Source: Siphonodentalium dalli (lineage: Eukaryota > Mollusca > Scaphopoda > Gadilida > Siphonodentaliidae). From it: DNA of 64,000 nucleotides. Position 1 is the first letter of the stretch. Each line of letters begins with the position of its first letter. The notes beneath the pieces were generated by a model. It searched no databases. It was given only the letters and a program-made list of their open reading frames with translations, and was not told the DNA's origin. The stretch spans positions 38,418,194 to 38,482,193 of the forward strand of contig CP136069.1 of the NCBI GenBank assembly GCA_032622095.1. The letters are read 5' to 3'. Both the position numbers and the translations under genes were made by a program. Positions 43,136 through 55,543 of the stretch are shown piece by piece.

Positions 43136-44718
43136 GGTACTCAATCCGTAAAGAGGGTCCTCATCTCAAAACTCTATTCAAACAGACAAGGATGGATAAC
43201 TCTATAATCAAGTGGTAATAATAACGAAATTTTGACTGTATTCTGGGCCAGAAAGAATTCCCGATAATGAAAATTAATAGATTTCTAAAATCGATATCTA
43301 ACAAATCTGAGCGGTGTCAGACCGGTTTTCCGAAGACCTATTACTACGAAGGCCCACAACTCCGAAGACCCGATTCTCCGACGGACCACAACTCCGAAGA
43401 CCCGATTCTCCGACGGCCCATAACTCCGAAGATCCGATTCTCCGACGGCCCATAACTCCGAAGATCCGATTCTCCGAAAGCCCATAACTCCGAAGGGCCG
43501 ATTCTCCGAAGACCTATAACTCCGAAGACCTATAACTCCGAAGGGCCGATTCTCCGAAGACCTATAACTCCGAAGGCCCGGTTCTCCGACGGCCCATAAC
43601 TGCGAAGGTCCGATTCTCCGAAGGTCCGATTCTCCGAAGATTTTGTTTTATCGGGGTATTATCGTTTACTAAATAGTGTACAGTCCAGTGGCGAAGCCAA
43701 GGGGTCCCAAAATTCACACTGCCCCCATTAAACCTCTACTTGCTATGTCAGACAATATGGGCCCCTACCAAAACATGTCCAATGTCATGTAAACGCCCGG
43801 AAATCGTTGATGGGGCATCAAAATATTCAAACTTTTCCTACTGCCCCCACCTAAATGGGAATCCTGGTCCGCCACTGACTATACACCAGATACTATAACG
43901 TTACGTTGGCCCATGAGATGCCAGAGTAAAATGTACAGGGGTGAACGGGGAAGAGCTTGTCGCCCCTGTGCATGTTAGGCTACTCTGACATTCTTGCAGC
44001 GTTTCGTTATAATATACCCGGTGCACACCAGTGGCGGAGCCAGGGATCCCATTTAGGGGTGCACATTAATTAGCATATGTGGGGGATATGTGGGGGATAT
44101 ATCATGCATATGATATGCCGAAAGCATATCACGAAGGCCTGATTTGGGGAGCGCATACATGGGAGGGGTCGCCCCCAATCGTTGGTCCGGGGGCTCCCCT
44201 GGGCAGGAACACTGTGAATATTTGAATGCCTAGGAGGGATTTCCTGACGTTTACATGACATTTGACATGTTTTTTGGGGGCGGTCTTCCCTAGGGCCCCA
44301 TTGACCCCGCCACTGGACTGTTCACTATTTAATAAGCGATAAAACATGATCTTCGGAGAATCGGACCTTCGGAGAATCGGACCTTCGGAGAATCGGCCCT
44401 TCGGAGTTATAGACCTTCGGAGTTATGGGCGTTCGGAGTTATAGGCCTTCGGAGTTATGGGCTTTCGGGGTTATGGGTCTTCGGAGTTATGGGATTCCGG
44501 AGAATCGGGACTTCGGAGTTATGGGCTTTCGGAGAATCGGGGCGTCGGAGAATCTGACCTTCGGAGAATCGGACCTTCGGAGTTATGGGTCTTCGGAAAA
44601 ACGCTACGTAACCATCTGAGCTCTGATGTGTGACTTCCTCGACTCGAATCAAATATTTTTGACCCCCGAAGCCATTGAAATAGTAATTGAGAGGAGTTTT
44701 ATCGGATTGAGTACCTTT
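43136..44718. mobile_element. MITE T1 split by a foldback element
   Basis: The outer ends are AAAGGTACTCAATCCGTAAA (43136) and TCGGATTGAGTACCTTTAAA (to 44718). The T1 sequence runs from the left to ATCTGAG (43311) and resumes at ATCTGAG (44614). Without the insert it would read continuously as in the copy at 42560. Confidence 0.7.
43312..44613. mobile_element. Foldback element with 17-bp arm repeats
   Basis: Candidate 7-bp target duplication ATCTGAG (43305-43311, 44614-44620). The left arm (43333-43643) is a tandem array of ~17-bp units alternating CATAACTCCGAAGGCCC and GATTCTCCGAAGGCCCG. The right arm (44346-44600) is the inverted array. Inside the arms come TTTTATCG..AAATAGTG, then hAT-like CAGTGGCG ends (43690, 44031 and their inverted partners 43863-43877, 44313-44320), then a palindromic core centred near 43950 (CACCAGATACTATAACG mirrored by GTTATAATATACCCGGTG). 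The nested symmetry suggests several elements or one complex foldback. Confidence 0.7.
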
Positions 44719-45509
44719 AAAGAAATAATAATAATATTCTTTGACAACAGTGTGCATGAGCAGATTGAAGAAACAGAAGAATAATTATGTGACAAACATG
44801 ATTTATCCAACAGACATTTATATATTGGATGGTAAGTAGCATTTTTGCGTGAATTAATAGTGTTCTAATATGTAATTTGTCTATTCTGTATTGAGATTGA
44901 GAATGTACCTAGATCATGCCATGATTCTACACTCTGGCTACAGTAGCCAGAGTAAATATTTTGAACTAGATATACAAACTACGTGGCTATGATCCCAATG
45001 GATTGTTACACATGGAATGACATATCTTAATGTCCATCTCAAGCAATAATGACATATAACTGATATAAGTGTGGACACTTCAGGACATTCTAAATAATGG
45101 GGAATAACCCAGAATAACCCAACTTTATACTGGTATAGCTAACATAGGGTGGTACACAGTTATAGGTACAAAAACGGTAACATTATTTACAATAGACTGG
45201 TGATAATGGTTTGCACAGTGTGATAGGCATTGGATTGTACCAAGCTATACAAGTTATATGTAAACCATGAATCTCCATTCTGGCTATACAGTAGCCAGAT
45301 GAGAGATTCTGGACCATGGATTATATAAACCATGTGACTGGCTACACATGGTATGCACATAATGAGAGACACTGAATTGTTCTTAGTGGCTAGTTACAAA
45401 TACATTTTTACTCATAAAATGGCACAGTTTAATACCTATCTTATAGAGAATTAACATAGTTAAGTATGGGAGTTTCTGTATGTGTATCTTTAAAAATAAA
45501 GTGGACAAC
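44719..45509. other. Unannotated sequence with short hairpins
   Basis: Two related hairpins, CTCTGGCTACAGTAGCCAGAG (44932-44952) and TCTGGCTATACAGTAGCCAGA (45279-45299), are each preceded by CCATGA(A/T)TCT. No gene supported. Confidence 0.45.
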
Positions 45510-46040
45510 CCTACTAGTATAGTATAGTATAGTATAACATAAAGCACAGCATAGTATAGTATAGTATAATATAATATAAAGTACAGCACAGTACAGCACA
45601 TAGTACAGTATAACACAGCCCAATATAGTATAGTGTAGTATACCATAGTATAGTACAGTACACTATACCATAGTATAGTATAGAGTACATCACTGCACGG
45701 CACAGTATAGCACAGCCCAACATAGCATAGTTCAGTGTACCATAGTATAGTACAGTATAACATAGCATAGTACAACATAGTTAACCACAGAACAACACAG
45801 TACAGTACAGTATATTACAGTACAGTACATAACAGTATCGTATAAGTATGGTATAGTGTAGTATAGTATAGTACACCGCAGTATAGTATAATATAGTATG
45901 GCACAGTATAGTGCATAGTATATCACAGTACAATACAGTATATTATAGTATAGCATTGAACAGTATAGTATAGCGGAGTATGCTATAGTATAGCACAGTA
46001 TAGTATATCATAGTGCAGTATATATAGCATACATGTAGTA
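45510..46040. repeat. Degenerate TATAG/ACAGT microsatellite
   Basis: About 530 bp of 5-base-like repeats (TATAG, TACAG, CACAG) with frequent substitutions. Several overlapping minus frames rich in Tyr, Leu and Cys are translation artefacts of this tract. Confidence 0.9.
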
Positions 46041-47496
46041 TAGTTTTATGCTGTATGAGTACATCATATGGATCCTATAAGATTTACATATAGTCCAGGA
46101 GATATTGGTCGACCTCTGCACCCCCCCCAGGACTTAACTTCACCCCACTAATTTTCTTCCTTATGGTCTCCTATAATTTTTTTCACTTGTTAACAAGAAA
46201 AAAAAGTGGCCGCAGAGACTCCAGACAAGATGGCGTCCATCATGGCGGCCATTTTTTTTTAATGCACCAGGTCTCTTTGATCGCCATTATAGTAAAGATG
46301 ATAGCACATGCGGTCTTGTTTTCAGCTCGATTCGTTATGCTAATATACAACCCTTACAAATTAGCCAAAAATCCGGCACCATAATCCAATATGGCGGCCA
46401 AGATGGCCGCCGAAATGTGAAAATATGCTATTTTTCTGACATGTTACCACCTTTCGTTTGTCTCTGTGGGAAAATGTTAGAAGTTTTGCGTCATGTTATA
46501 CATTTATCATATAGAGGAGTCATTGGCGAACACATGGGGACCATAATATGCATTCATTGCGGGATATTTTTGTCCGATATCACGTTTTCCCAAATGCCGG
46601 TATCATAGGTCAAAGCCGAATCTCCGTTAATAACGCGATGTTATGTTTCGAATCAATGAATGTTATTGCTATTATAACAACACCCATGCATATATATTTG
46701 CAGGAGATACTCGAGCTAGGATTCCTCTTATACCTGAGTTGAGGAATATTTACCCAAATCCAAGATGGCGGCCAAAATGGCCACCAGAAATAAAAAATCG
46801 CCGAAAATCGCTGATTTTAACATCAGTGAGCATTATTGTCATGACAACTCCACACCTGCTTACTATTGTAAGTTGGGAACATTTAGGCGAAGAACTTTCC
46901 TTGTACCATATCCAAATAAAAGTCCCCCAAATCCAAAATGGCGCCCACAATGGCGGACAGATTTGGAAAAATCACCGAAATTCCCTCATATTCACATCAT
47001 TGGGCATTATTGTCGAGACAACTCCATCCATGCGTACAGTTGAGTTGGAAATACTGAGGTGAAGTAATTACCTTACATCTCATGCAAGAAATGGTTTTCC
47101 AAATCAAAGATGGCGGCCAAAATGGCGACCGAAATTTGAAAACACGTCTACATTCCTTTACTTTCTTACGATGGGCGTTATTGTTTCGCGATTTCTATCC
47201 ACCATTACATGTTGATATGGAATAGTGACATGAAGTATTCATTAGGGTTTGGCAATTGATACTCACAGCCAAGATCGCTGCTAAATTGGCGGCTAGAAAT
47301 TGAAAAGAAATCGATATTTTCACATATTAATTTAAACGTTTTGTCATAATATCGGTATGTATGGACGAAACTGTACATAAACCATCTACTAGTTCAACTT
47401 GAAGTTATCAAAACGCTTAACATAGCTCGTATCCTTCTGGAAAGATGAAACACCACAATTAATATCGCGATGTGGCATTTCGAAATCAGTCTCCAC

Positions 47497-48213
47497 TTAG
47501 CGCCGATAATGGCCGTAAGCGTAGGTGCGCCGAATAGTTATATCAGAACAATTACCTGATAACAGATTCTGATTTGCCACGTCACGTCCATAATTATCTG
47601 GACCAGCTTCCATTTCTTTGTCTGATAAATCTAGGTCGCTCACACCGACAAAGTATTCACCACTTACTGGGAGTAGGGTCCCTCTAATCATAACGTTTCA
47701 AACAATTCATTTTCCGGTGTCTAGCTTACAGAAGGTCATCTCTATGTATGTGTCTCATACCCCATGGGATAACGACATGTACACTTGGCGAACCAGTTAG
47801 CTAGTCACTTCTCAATAGATGGTTCGTCAACTCACAAACTCAGCGAACGCATTGGCATGTGGACAACTTCGACAGTGTTTCGAAGGTTGCTAGCTGTCTC
47901 ATTCCCTTGGACAGATGTCTATCTGCTAAGGAGAAGACCCTAGTGTACAGACTACCCACACTTCTTGACCATTATCCGAAGCAAACTGTGTGACGCCCCG
48001 CAGTTGTCTCGTCGAATATCTCCCAGCAGAGAAGAACAATGCTCGCGGTGCTAGTTGGTGGACATGCGCCATGATAGTGGGAATGAAATGGGCCACTGTA
48101 TACACCACCCCTACACCTGGTGCATGTTTAAGATATCGAATGTCATGCGTGTCGGTTTTATTTGGTGTGGTAAGGTTGTATTCCACATCCGTTTCGAAGC
48201 CTTTCTGATTCAA
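47497..48213 (-). pseudogene. Decayed coding relic in foldback element, left copy
   Basis: Two minus frames remain: 47497-47691 with V-S-D-L-D-L-S-D-K-E-M-E-A and T-I-R-R-T-Y, and 47926-48213 with H-F-I-P-T-I-M-A-H-V-H-Q-L-A-P. Mirror-image sequence on the right half encodes V-S-E-I-D, a stop, S-D-E-E-T-E-T and F-I-S-T-I-M-T-H-T-H-K-L-A-P. Amino-acid similarity between the halves while DNA has diverged suggests former coding sequence, perhaps the element's transposase. I do not recognise the family. Confidence 0.4.
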
Positions 48214-48536
48214 CTACGTACACTTTTGTCTGGATAATAATATGCTAGCCTCCCTCAAAACAGTCGGATGGACTAAAGGATAATGTCTTTATAGCATGAA
48301 TGTGTGTGTGTTTTGTTATCCTCTCTCGGGGTTAGTGTCAGTATGTGGGCGGTATTATTCAAGAAAATGTCAGGAACTGTGGTGTATTTATTTCACTATG
48401 TATTTAAAGAACAATTTACAGTCTCGATGGCAATGGCTGTGGCCGTTGGGGAACGCGACCTTTATGATCATATAGCTTTATATATATATAACTTTAGAAT
48501 ATAGTAGTTAATGTCTCATGCATGAAAATGGTCGCA

Positions 48537-49500
48537 TTGGTGATGTTACCAAGAAATCACTTGGTGTACCAACGTTTGTTGAACTGAATGCAAGAGCTCA
48601 TCAACGTAACATTCCTCTGGATGTTCTTCGCGTTGAACATTTCACCCTTTTGTTGATGGCATGTGTACTTTCTTGAACCATACCACCCAGCGTGAGTATG
48701 ACATATCAACCAACTATCAAAGGTATCGCCTTTAAGACTACACCCCAGTCTTGGTGGGGCTTATACAGCAGTAGCCAATGGCATACGCCTGGTCCAGTTG
48801 TTTAAGTACGGCTTCCAAATGGATGGGAACATACAATCTTAGCATACAAGGAAAGGAATGCCACACATGAGATCCTGTCTGAATCTAAAACATAACAAAA
48901 TAAGGGGCAGTGCAGTCATGGTCCAATTTCATTTCCACTATCATGACACATACCCACAAACTAGCACCGTGTGTATTGTTATCATCTGCTTGGATCTGTT
49001 CGGTGAGACGATTTCTGGACGCCAACAAGCTTGTTCTTATGATCATGTTCAAGGAGTTTGGGTATATTATGCATTATGGTCTTCTACGCCTTAGCAGAAA
49101 TGCATCCGTCAAATGTCGGGCTTTCAACTCTCGAAGCCATATACAGAAGTTGTCCGGGTTCGTCAGTGCATTAGATGAGTATGTGAATTGATGAACCATA
49201 TATTGAGAAGTGGCTGTTTGGGAAGATCACCAGGTGTACACGTTGTTATCCCCATTAGGTCACCAAAGCTGACAATACGCAGATAGATAGGTCCTTCTGA
49301 AAGCTAGTATACGCATCGACCGAATACCTTTATAGTGTATCGCACAAGATGACGCATATACCCCATATGTAGCATCTTAATTATACCATAAGCTATACCA
49401 CGAATGAAGCTCGCTAAGAATTCCAAGCGTTCGAAACCAACACGTGAGCTGGACACCGGCATATGTATTGTTTGAAACATTCCGATTAGTGGCACACTCC
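48537..49500 (+). pseudogene. Decayed coding relic in foldback element, right copy
   Basis: Plus-strand fragments K-K-S-L-G-V-P-T-F-V-E-L-N-A-R-A, then stops and frameshifts, then F-I-S-T-I-M-T-H-T-H-K-L-A-P and A-E-M-H-P-S-N-V. It mirrors 47660-48620 around the centre of the element. Nonfunctional; no catalytic motif can be assigned. Confidence 0.35.
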
Positions 49501-51068
49501 TACAAAGAAGAGTAGTGAACTGTTGTTGTGAGTGAGATAGATTAATCTGACGAAGAGACGGAAACGAGTCTAGATAATGCTGAATGTGGCAATTCAGAAT
49601 AAGCTCAGGTACTGTTGTTTTGATTCTTGGAAGTCATAATATGACTATTCGGCGCACCTATATTCGGTTACGGCCAGTATGAGCCGTTAGTGGAGAATGG
49701 ATTTTGAAATGCCACATTGCGATTGTGGGTTTTCATCCTTCCAAAAGGCTACGACTTACATTGGAACTAATATATGGCTTATATTATGTACCGTTTCGTT
49801 TATACAAATCAATATTATGACAAAAAGTTGAAATTAGTATGTGATAATATCGGCTTCTTTTCAATTTCTGCCCACCAGTTTGGCCGCCATATTGACTGTG
49901 GGTATCACTTGCCAAACCCTAATGGATAATTCATACATATCAAAATGTAATGGTGAGTAGAAATCGCGAAACAATAACGCCCATCCTAAGAAAGTAAAGG
50001 AATGTAGACGTGTTTTCAAATTTCGGTCGCCATTTTGGCCGTCATCTTTGATTTGGAAAACCATTTCTTGCATGAGATGTAAGGTAATTACTTCACCTCA
50101 GTATTTCCATCTCAACTGTACGCATGGATGCAGTTGTCTCGACAATAATGCCCAATGATGTGAATATGAGGGAATTTCGGTGATTTTTCCAAATCTGTCC
50201 GCCATTGTGGGCGCCATTTTGGATTTGGGGGACTTTTATTTGGATATGGTACAAGGAAAGTTCTTCGCCTAAGTGTTCCCAACTTACAATAGTAAGCAGG
50301 TGTGGAGTTATCATGATAATAATGCTCACTGATGTTAAAATCAGCGATTTTCGGCGATTTTTTATTTCTGGTGGCCATTTTGGCCGCCATCTTGGATTTG
50401 GGTAAATATTCCTCAACTCAGGTATAAGAGGAATCCTAGCTCGAGTATCTCCTGCAAATATATATGCATGGCTGTTGTTATAATAGCAATAACATTCATT
50501 GATTCGAAACATAACATCGCGTTATTAACGGAGATTCGGCTTTGACCTATGATACCGGCATTTGGGAAAACGTGATATCGGACAAAAATATCCCTCAATG
50601 AATGCATATTATGGTCCCCATGTGTTCGCCAATGACTCCTCTATATGATAAATGTATAACATGACGCAAAACTTCTAAAATTTTCCCACAGAGACAAACG
50701 AAAGGTGGTAACATGTCAGAAAATAGCATATTTTCACATTTCGGCGGCCATCTTGGCCGCCATATTGGATTATGGTGTCGGATTTTTGGCTAATTTGTAA
50801 GGGTTGTATATTAGCATAACGAATCGAGCTGAAAACAAGACCGCATGTGCTATCATCTTTACTATAATGGCGATCAAAGAGACCTGGTGCATTAAAAAAA
50901 AATGGCCGCCATGATGGACGCCATCTTGTCTGGAGTCTCTGCGGCCACTTTTTGTTCTTGTTAACAAGTGAAAAAATTTATAGGAGACCATAAGGAAGAA
51001 AATTAGTGGGGTGAAGTTAAGTCCTGGGGGGGGGGGGGTGCAGAGGTCGACCAATATCTCCTGGACTA

Positions 51069-51894
51069 ATATAACAGTTACATAATAATACACTTATAGC
51101 CCAATGTGAAGTATGTGCCACTATACAATCTTGTGAATTCTTATAATTCTCTGTTCATGGTCAGTAATTTGCGGACCCTTAGAGATGATTTATTTATTTC
51201 CTACAACACTTCCATAACAACCAGACTATTTATATTGTTATGCTGACAAAATATTTATCGAAAGAGGACTTTTTGTTTATTTACTTATTCTTTGTCTATT
51301 TATTTATTGTTAGTTTTTTCCAGTATTCAATCATAAATGTTGTAATAATCTATAAATAGCAACATTTCGTGTCCCAAGTTGTGGAGGGTTATTTTTTGTT
51401 TTTATTTGTTTTTGTTTTTTCTTCGCCTTGTGTTCTTGTGTTTCCATATCTATTTTATTTTGTGTTTCAATCAAAAAATGTTGTAGCATTCTATAAATAG
51501 TAATGTTTACTGTCCAGGATTGTGTAAGGTGAATTTTTTAATTTAAATTTTTTAGTTTTTTTTTAGACCGAAGTCATACTAACCGGCTTGTCTCCATTAT
51601 TCAACAATAAAATATTTTATAGCCCTGAGTCAATTCAGAGTCTTTTTGGATCAAAAATCAAAAAACAAAAACAAAATGTCACCTCTAAAGGTCATGCAAA
51701 GGATTGATAGTACAGATTTATGCTATGAGTGCATAAGTTTGTGTGGTGAACATTAGTTTTTGTATTATCATACAAGTAAGAGCACACACCAGGACACTAT
51801 ATATATTTGTTCCCAACTGAAAAAAAAATGCATTCAATGTACCATAAGATATATAAATGCTCAAATGATTTTTTCCATATATATATGGGGAATT
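51069..51894. other. T-rich region with a ~150-bp direct repeat
   Basis: TTCAATCATAAATGTTGTAA, TCTATAAATAGCAACATTT and GTCCCAAGTTGTG.AGGGT near 51327-51390 recur as TTCAATCAAAAAATGTTGTA, TCTATAAATAGTAATGTTT and GTCCAGGATTGTGTAAGGT near 51468-51530. The rest is T-rich with no gene. Confidence 0.5.
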
Positions 51895-54010
51895 TTATAT
51901 TACTTCATTTTAGCAATCAGTATAGGCTCACATAATACATTACATTATATTATGTTCCATGTTATACTTGAATAGTACTTCATAAAACTAGTCAGTATAG
52001 ACTCACATAATAGATCATAATGTATCATGTTATACTTGAACTGTACTTATATAACCAGTCAGTATAGTATAGCCTCACACAATAGACCACAATACATCAT
52101 GTAATGGTACTTGAATAGTACTTTATATACCCAGTCATTCCAGACCAAATATACTACAATATAGACAATCTAGACCAACTTAATATACAACAATATATCA
52201 TGTTCTACTTGGAAATTATCTGATATAACCAGTCAGTATAAACCCACATAATAGATTATAATATGTCATGTTATACTTGAATAATGGATAGTACTTCATA
52301 TCACCAGTAGGTATAGACTCACATAATATATCATGTTATACACCTAAATATTCACTTGAATAGTATTTCATATGACCTGACAGTATACTCACATAATAGA
52401 TTGAAATATAACATGTTATATTTGAATAGTACTTCATATGACAAGTCAGTATAGATTATAATATAACATGTTATACTTGAATAGTACTTCATATAACCAG
52501 TCTGCATAGACTCACATAATATATTATATCATGTTATGATTGGAAAAGTACTTCATATAACCAGTATGCATAGACTCACATAATATATTATATCATGTTA
52601 TGATTGGAATAGTACTTCATATAAACAGTCAGTATAGACTCACATAACATATTATAATATATCATGTTATACTTGAATAGTATTTCATATAACTAGTCAG
52701 TGTAGACTCACATAATAGATTATAACATATCATGTTATACTTGAACTGTACCTCATATAACCAGTCAGTATAGACTCACATAGTATACCATAATACATCA
52801 TGTAATAGTACTTGAATAGTAGTTTATATACCCAGTCAATCCAGACCAAATATACTATAATATAGACATTCTAGACCATCTTAATACACTACAATATATC
52901 ATGTTCCACTTGGACAGTATCTGATATAACCAGTTAGTATAAACTCACTTAATAGATTATAATATATCATGTTATACTAGAATAATGAATAGTACTTCAA
53001 TTAACCAGTAGATATAGACTCACATAATATATCATGTTATGTACCTAAATATTCACTTGAATAGTAATTCATATGGCCAGACAGTATACTCTATTATAAC
53101 ATGTTATACTTGAACAGTACTTCATATAACCAGTCTGCACAGACTCACAAAACAGATTATATCATGTTGTGATTGGAATAGTACTTCATATAACCAGTCA
53201 GTATAGACTCACATACCATATTATAATATATCATGTTATACTTGAATACTACTTCATATCACTAGTCAGTATTGACTCACATACTAGTAATAGATTATAA
53301 CATATCATGTTATACTTGAACTGTACTTCATATAACCAGTCAGTATAGACTCACATAGTACTAGTATACCATAATACATCATGTAATAGTACTTGAATAG
53401 TAGTTTATATTATATACCCAGTCAATCCAGACCAAATATACTACAATGTAGACATTCTAGACCAACGTAGTACACTACAATATATCATGTTCCACTTGGA
53501 CAGTATCTGATATAACCAGTTAGTATAAACTCACTTAATAGACCATAATATGTCATGTTATACTAGAATAATGAATAGTACTTCAATTAACCAGTAGATA
53601 TAGACTCACACAATATGTCATGTTATGTACCTAAATGTTCACTTGAATAGTAATTCATATGGCCAGACAGTATACTCAAATAATAGATTGAAATATAACA
53701 TGTTATATTTGAATAGTACTTCATATAACCAGTCAGTGTAGATTATAATATAACATGTTATACTTGAATGGTACTTCATATAACCAGTCATTATAGACTC
53801 ACATAATAGATTATAATATATCATGTTATACTTCAATAATACTTCATATAATTAGTCAGTATAAGCCCACATACTAGACTAATATTTCAGTCAGTATAGA
53901 CTCACATACTAGATAATATGTCCTATTATACTTGAATAATACTTCATATAACCAGTAGGTATAGACTCACATAACATATCATGTTATATAACTAAATATT
54001 TACATGTGTC
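51895..54010. repeat. ~68-bp minisatellite with longer-period structure
   Basis: About 30 units of TAGTACTTCATATAACCAGT, CAGTATAGACTCACATAATA, ATATATCATGTTATACTTGAA. A marked variant group (CCAGTCAATCCAGACCAAAT, TAGACATTCTAGACCA) occurs at 52131, 52831 and 53417, so blocks of ~590-700 bp were copied as units. It abuts the LINE ORF1 relic at its 3' side. Confidence 0.85.
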
Positions 54011-54033
54011 ATTATCAATAACAGACAAGTTCA

Positions 54034-54893
54034 TTATATCTCAGATACATTGCTGATGGTCTTCTTATTCTTAGTTGCATCTATGTACTTCACAAAGACC
54101 TTACCGCCCATGCTCCATGCATCACCAATTCCAGCCGTGTATTTGGCCTTTTTGATGAGAGAACTGTTTATTGGTGTGAGATCTTCTTTAATAACAATGT
54201 TGAGTCCTTTTAGTTTATTTCTTTCCTTAATCACATCATTTTTTGTTCTTCTCAGAGCAAACTTCACAATTATACCCCTGGGTTGTACCTGTGCATAATG
54301 TCCAAGTCTGTGAGCAATACTGATGTCAGATAATTTGAGATTCAGCTTCAGTGTGTCATTACAGAAGTTGACAACTATCTGTTCAGTCTGATCTGAGGTT
54401 TCATCACTTTTATCTGCAATTCCATATATGCGCACACTCTCTTTGTGGGTATGTTGTTCTAGATTATTGATTGTGTCAATCAGTTTGGAATTTTGCCTTT
54501 TTAATTGTTCGATTTCATCATCCTTTGCTTTGTCATCATTTTGTAGAGTAGTCGTTGTAACCATTAGCTTATCTATGTTTTGTTCGAATTCAAACAATTT
54601 CCCATTGAATTCACCCAAGTTTATGTTGTCCACTTTCTGGTCATATTCAGTTTTCATCTTTAATATAATGTTTTCCAAGTCTTCACTTTTCACCATTCCC
54701 TTCAGACTTTCTTCAAGGTCACTTTTGTCGCCAGAGTCTCCAGTTTCCTACTCATTTCTACAAATGTCTGTTCTATTGAAACAGGATGGAATTTTAGTGG
54801 ATGATTAGGAATTTTTACTTCATTACTGTCTGTTTTCTGTTTTTTTCTTGGCAACACTTTCTTTGGTTTAGAAGATTTGCTTTTGTCTGACAT
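54034..54893 (-). pseudogene. LINE ORF1-type protein, one frameshift
   Basis: Minus strand, read from 54893. A basic N-terminus (K-S-S-K-P-K-K-V-L-P-R-K-K-Q-K), then R-K-L-E-T-L-A-T-K, after which one missing base in an A run near 54723 shifts the frame. It resumes as S-D-L-E-E-S-L-K-G and continues to the TGA at 54034. The rest has a coiled coil (Q-L-K-R-Q-N-S-K-L-I-D-T-I-N-N-L-E), an RNA-binding-like block V-R-I-Y-G-I and A-H-R-L-G, P-R-G-I-I-V-K-F, and a C-terminal K-E-D-L-T-P-I-N-S-S-L-I. This is the ORF1 nucleic-acid chaperone layout of L1/CR1-like LINEs. ORF2 does not follow; the minisatellite does. A lone frameshift could also be a sequencing error. Confidence 0.75.
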
Positions 54894-55543
54894 ACTTTCG
54901 TCGGCGCTGCTTACTGATGAGACAATAGGGCGTTTTTTCGTTTATGCTATCACACATACCAGTGATAATGTCAACAACAATACCTCGAAAATAGGCGAGT
55001 CAAATTCTGATAGTTCAAATTGCTGATATTTAAAGATTTAGTTCCCGATCGACTCACTATTTTGTTTGTCTGTAAATAGTAGCATATTACACCTTCTTCA
55101 TCCCAATTTCTGGATATCACAACCTTTGTAATTTCAAAAAATACTTTAAATTTGTTTTCCCACCGAAAATTAGGTTTACTCAGGAACACATCTCGAGCAT
55201 GACCCAATCCCGATCCAAACAGAAAAATATAACCTTACTGCGTTTGAAAGAAGGTTGAACGGCTCAATTTTTGTTTTACAAATGTGCTTATTGTCAATTC
55301 TGCGAAACGGTTTTTGGACAGTCCGCATAATTTAGGACTTCCATTAGCTATTCTTAATTTTTATCATAATGCGAAATGTGTCTATTGTATATACTCACTC
55401 GTTACTGATGGCCAATGTTGGTCGCCATATCACCGTCTCATCAAAGAAGAGTTCCGTGATGTTCGATATCAAAGTCCAGTTTAGTCGTGTATCGCTCCAA
55501 TGCTGAAGGATCATATGAAAGATGATGTATCTGTTCTCCATAC
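54894..55543. other. Possible LINE 5' region, otherwise unannotated
   Basis: Upstream (minus sense) of the ORF1 start. It may hold the 5' UTR of that LINE, but I see no diagnostic sequence. The frames at 54971-55207 and 55284-55484 have no motif. Confidence 0.3.

Larger units (their letters stand above)
46091..51068. mobile_element. 5-kb foldback-like element with tandem-repeat arms
   Basis: A single long palindrome centred near 48580: outer ends TAGTCCAGGAGATATTGGTC (46091) and its exact complement ending 51068. The outer ~1.1 kb of the two arms is near identical (~98% by eye). Beyond ~47190 similarity falls to ~80%, then ~70%. The arms are made of diverged ~170-bp tandem units, each with a core like AAGATGGCGGCCAAAATGGC (near 46227, 46391, 46763, 46936, 47107, 47271). 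Repeat-built long inverted arms are the hallmark of foldback/TU/Galileo-type elements. TTACATA is present at the left border and 9 bp past the right one, a weak target-duplication candidate. No intact transposase. Confidence 0.75.

Noticed and set aside
45383-45956. Long Tyr/Cys/Leu-rich minus frames
   Set aside because: Translation of the TATAG/ACAGT low-complexity tract on several frames at once.
46643-47062. 139-residue frame, mirrored at 50093-50512
   Set aside because: Reads through ~170-bp repeats of the foldback arm; overlapping alternative frames are equally open, and the mirror copy merely reflects arm identity.
46217-47290. YY1-regulated host promoter cluster
   Set aside because: The GATGGCGGCC cores occur in units of a mobile-element arm and mirror each other; no adjacent host gene.
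54050-54808. Plus-strand frames of 82 and 126 residues
   Set aside because: Antisense shadows of the LINE ORF1 relic on the minus strand.
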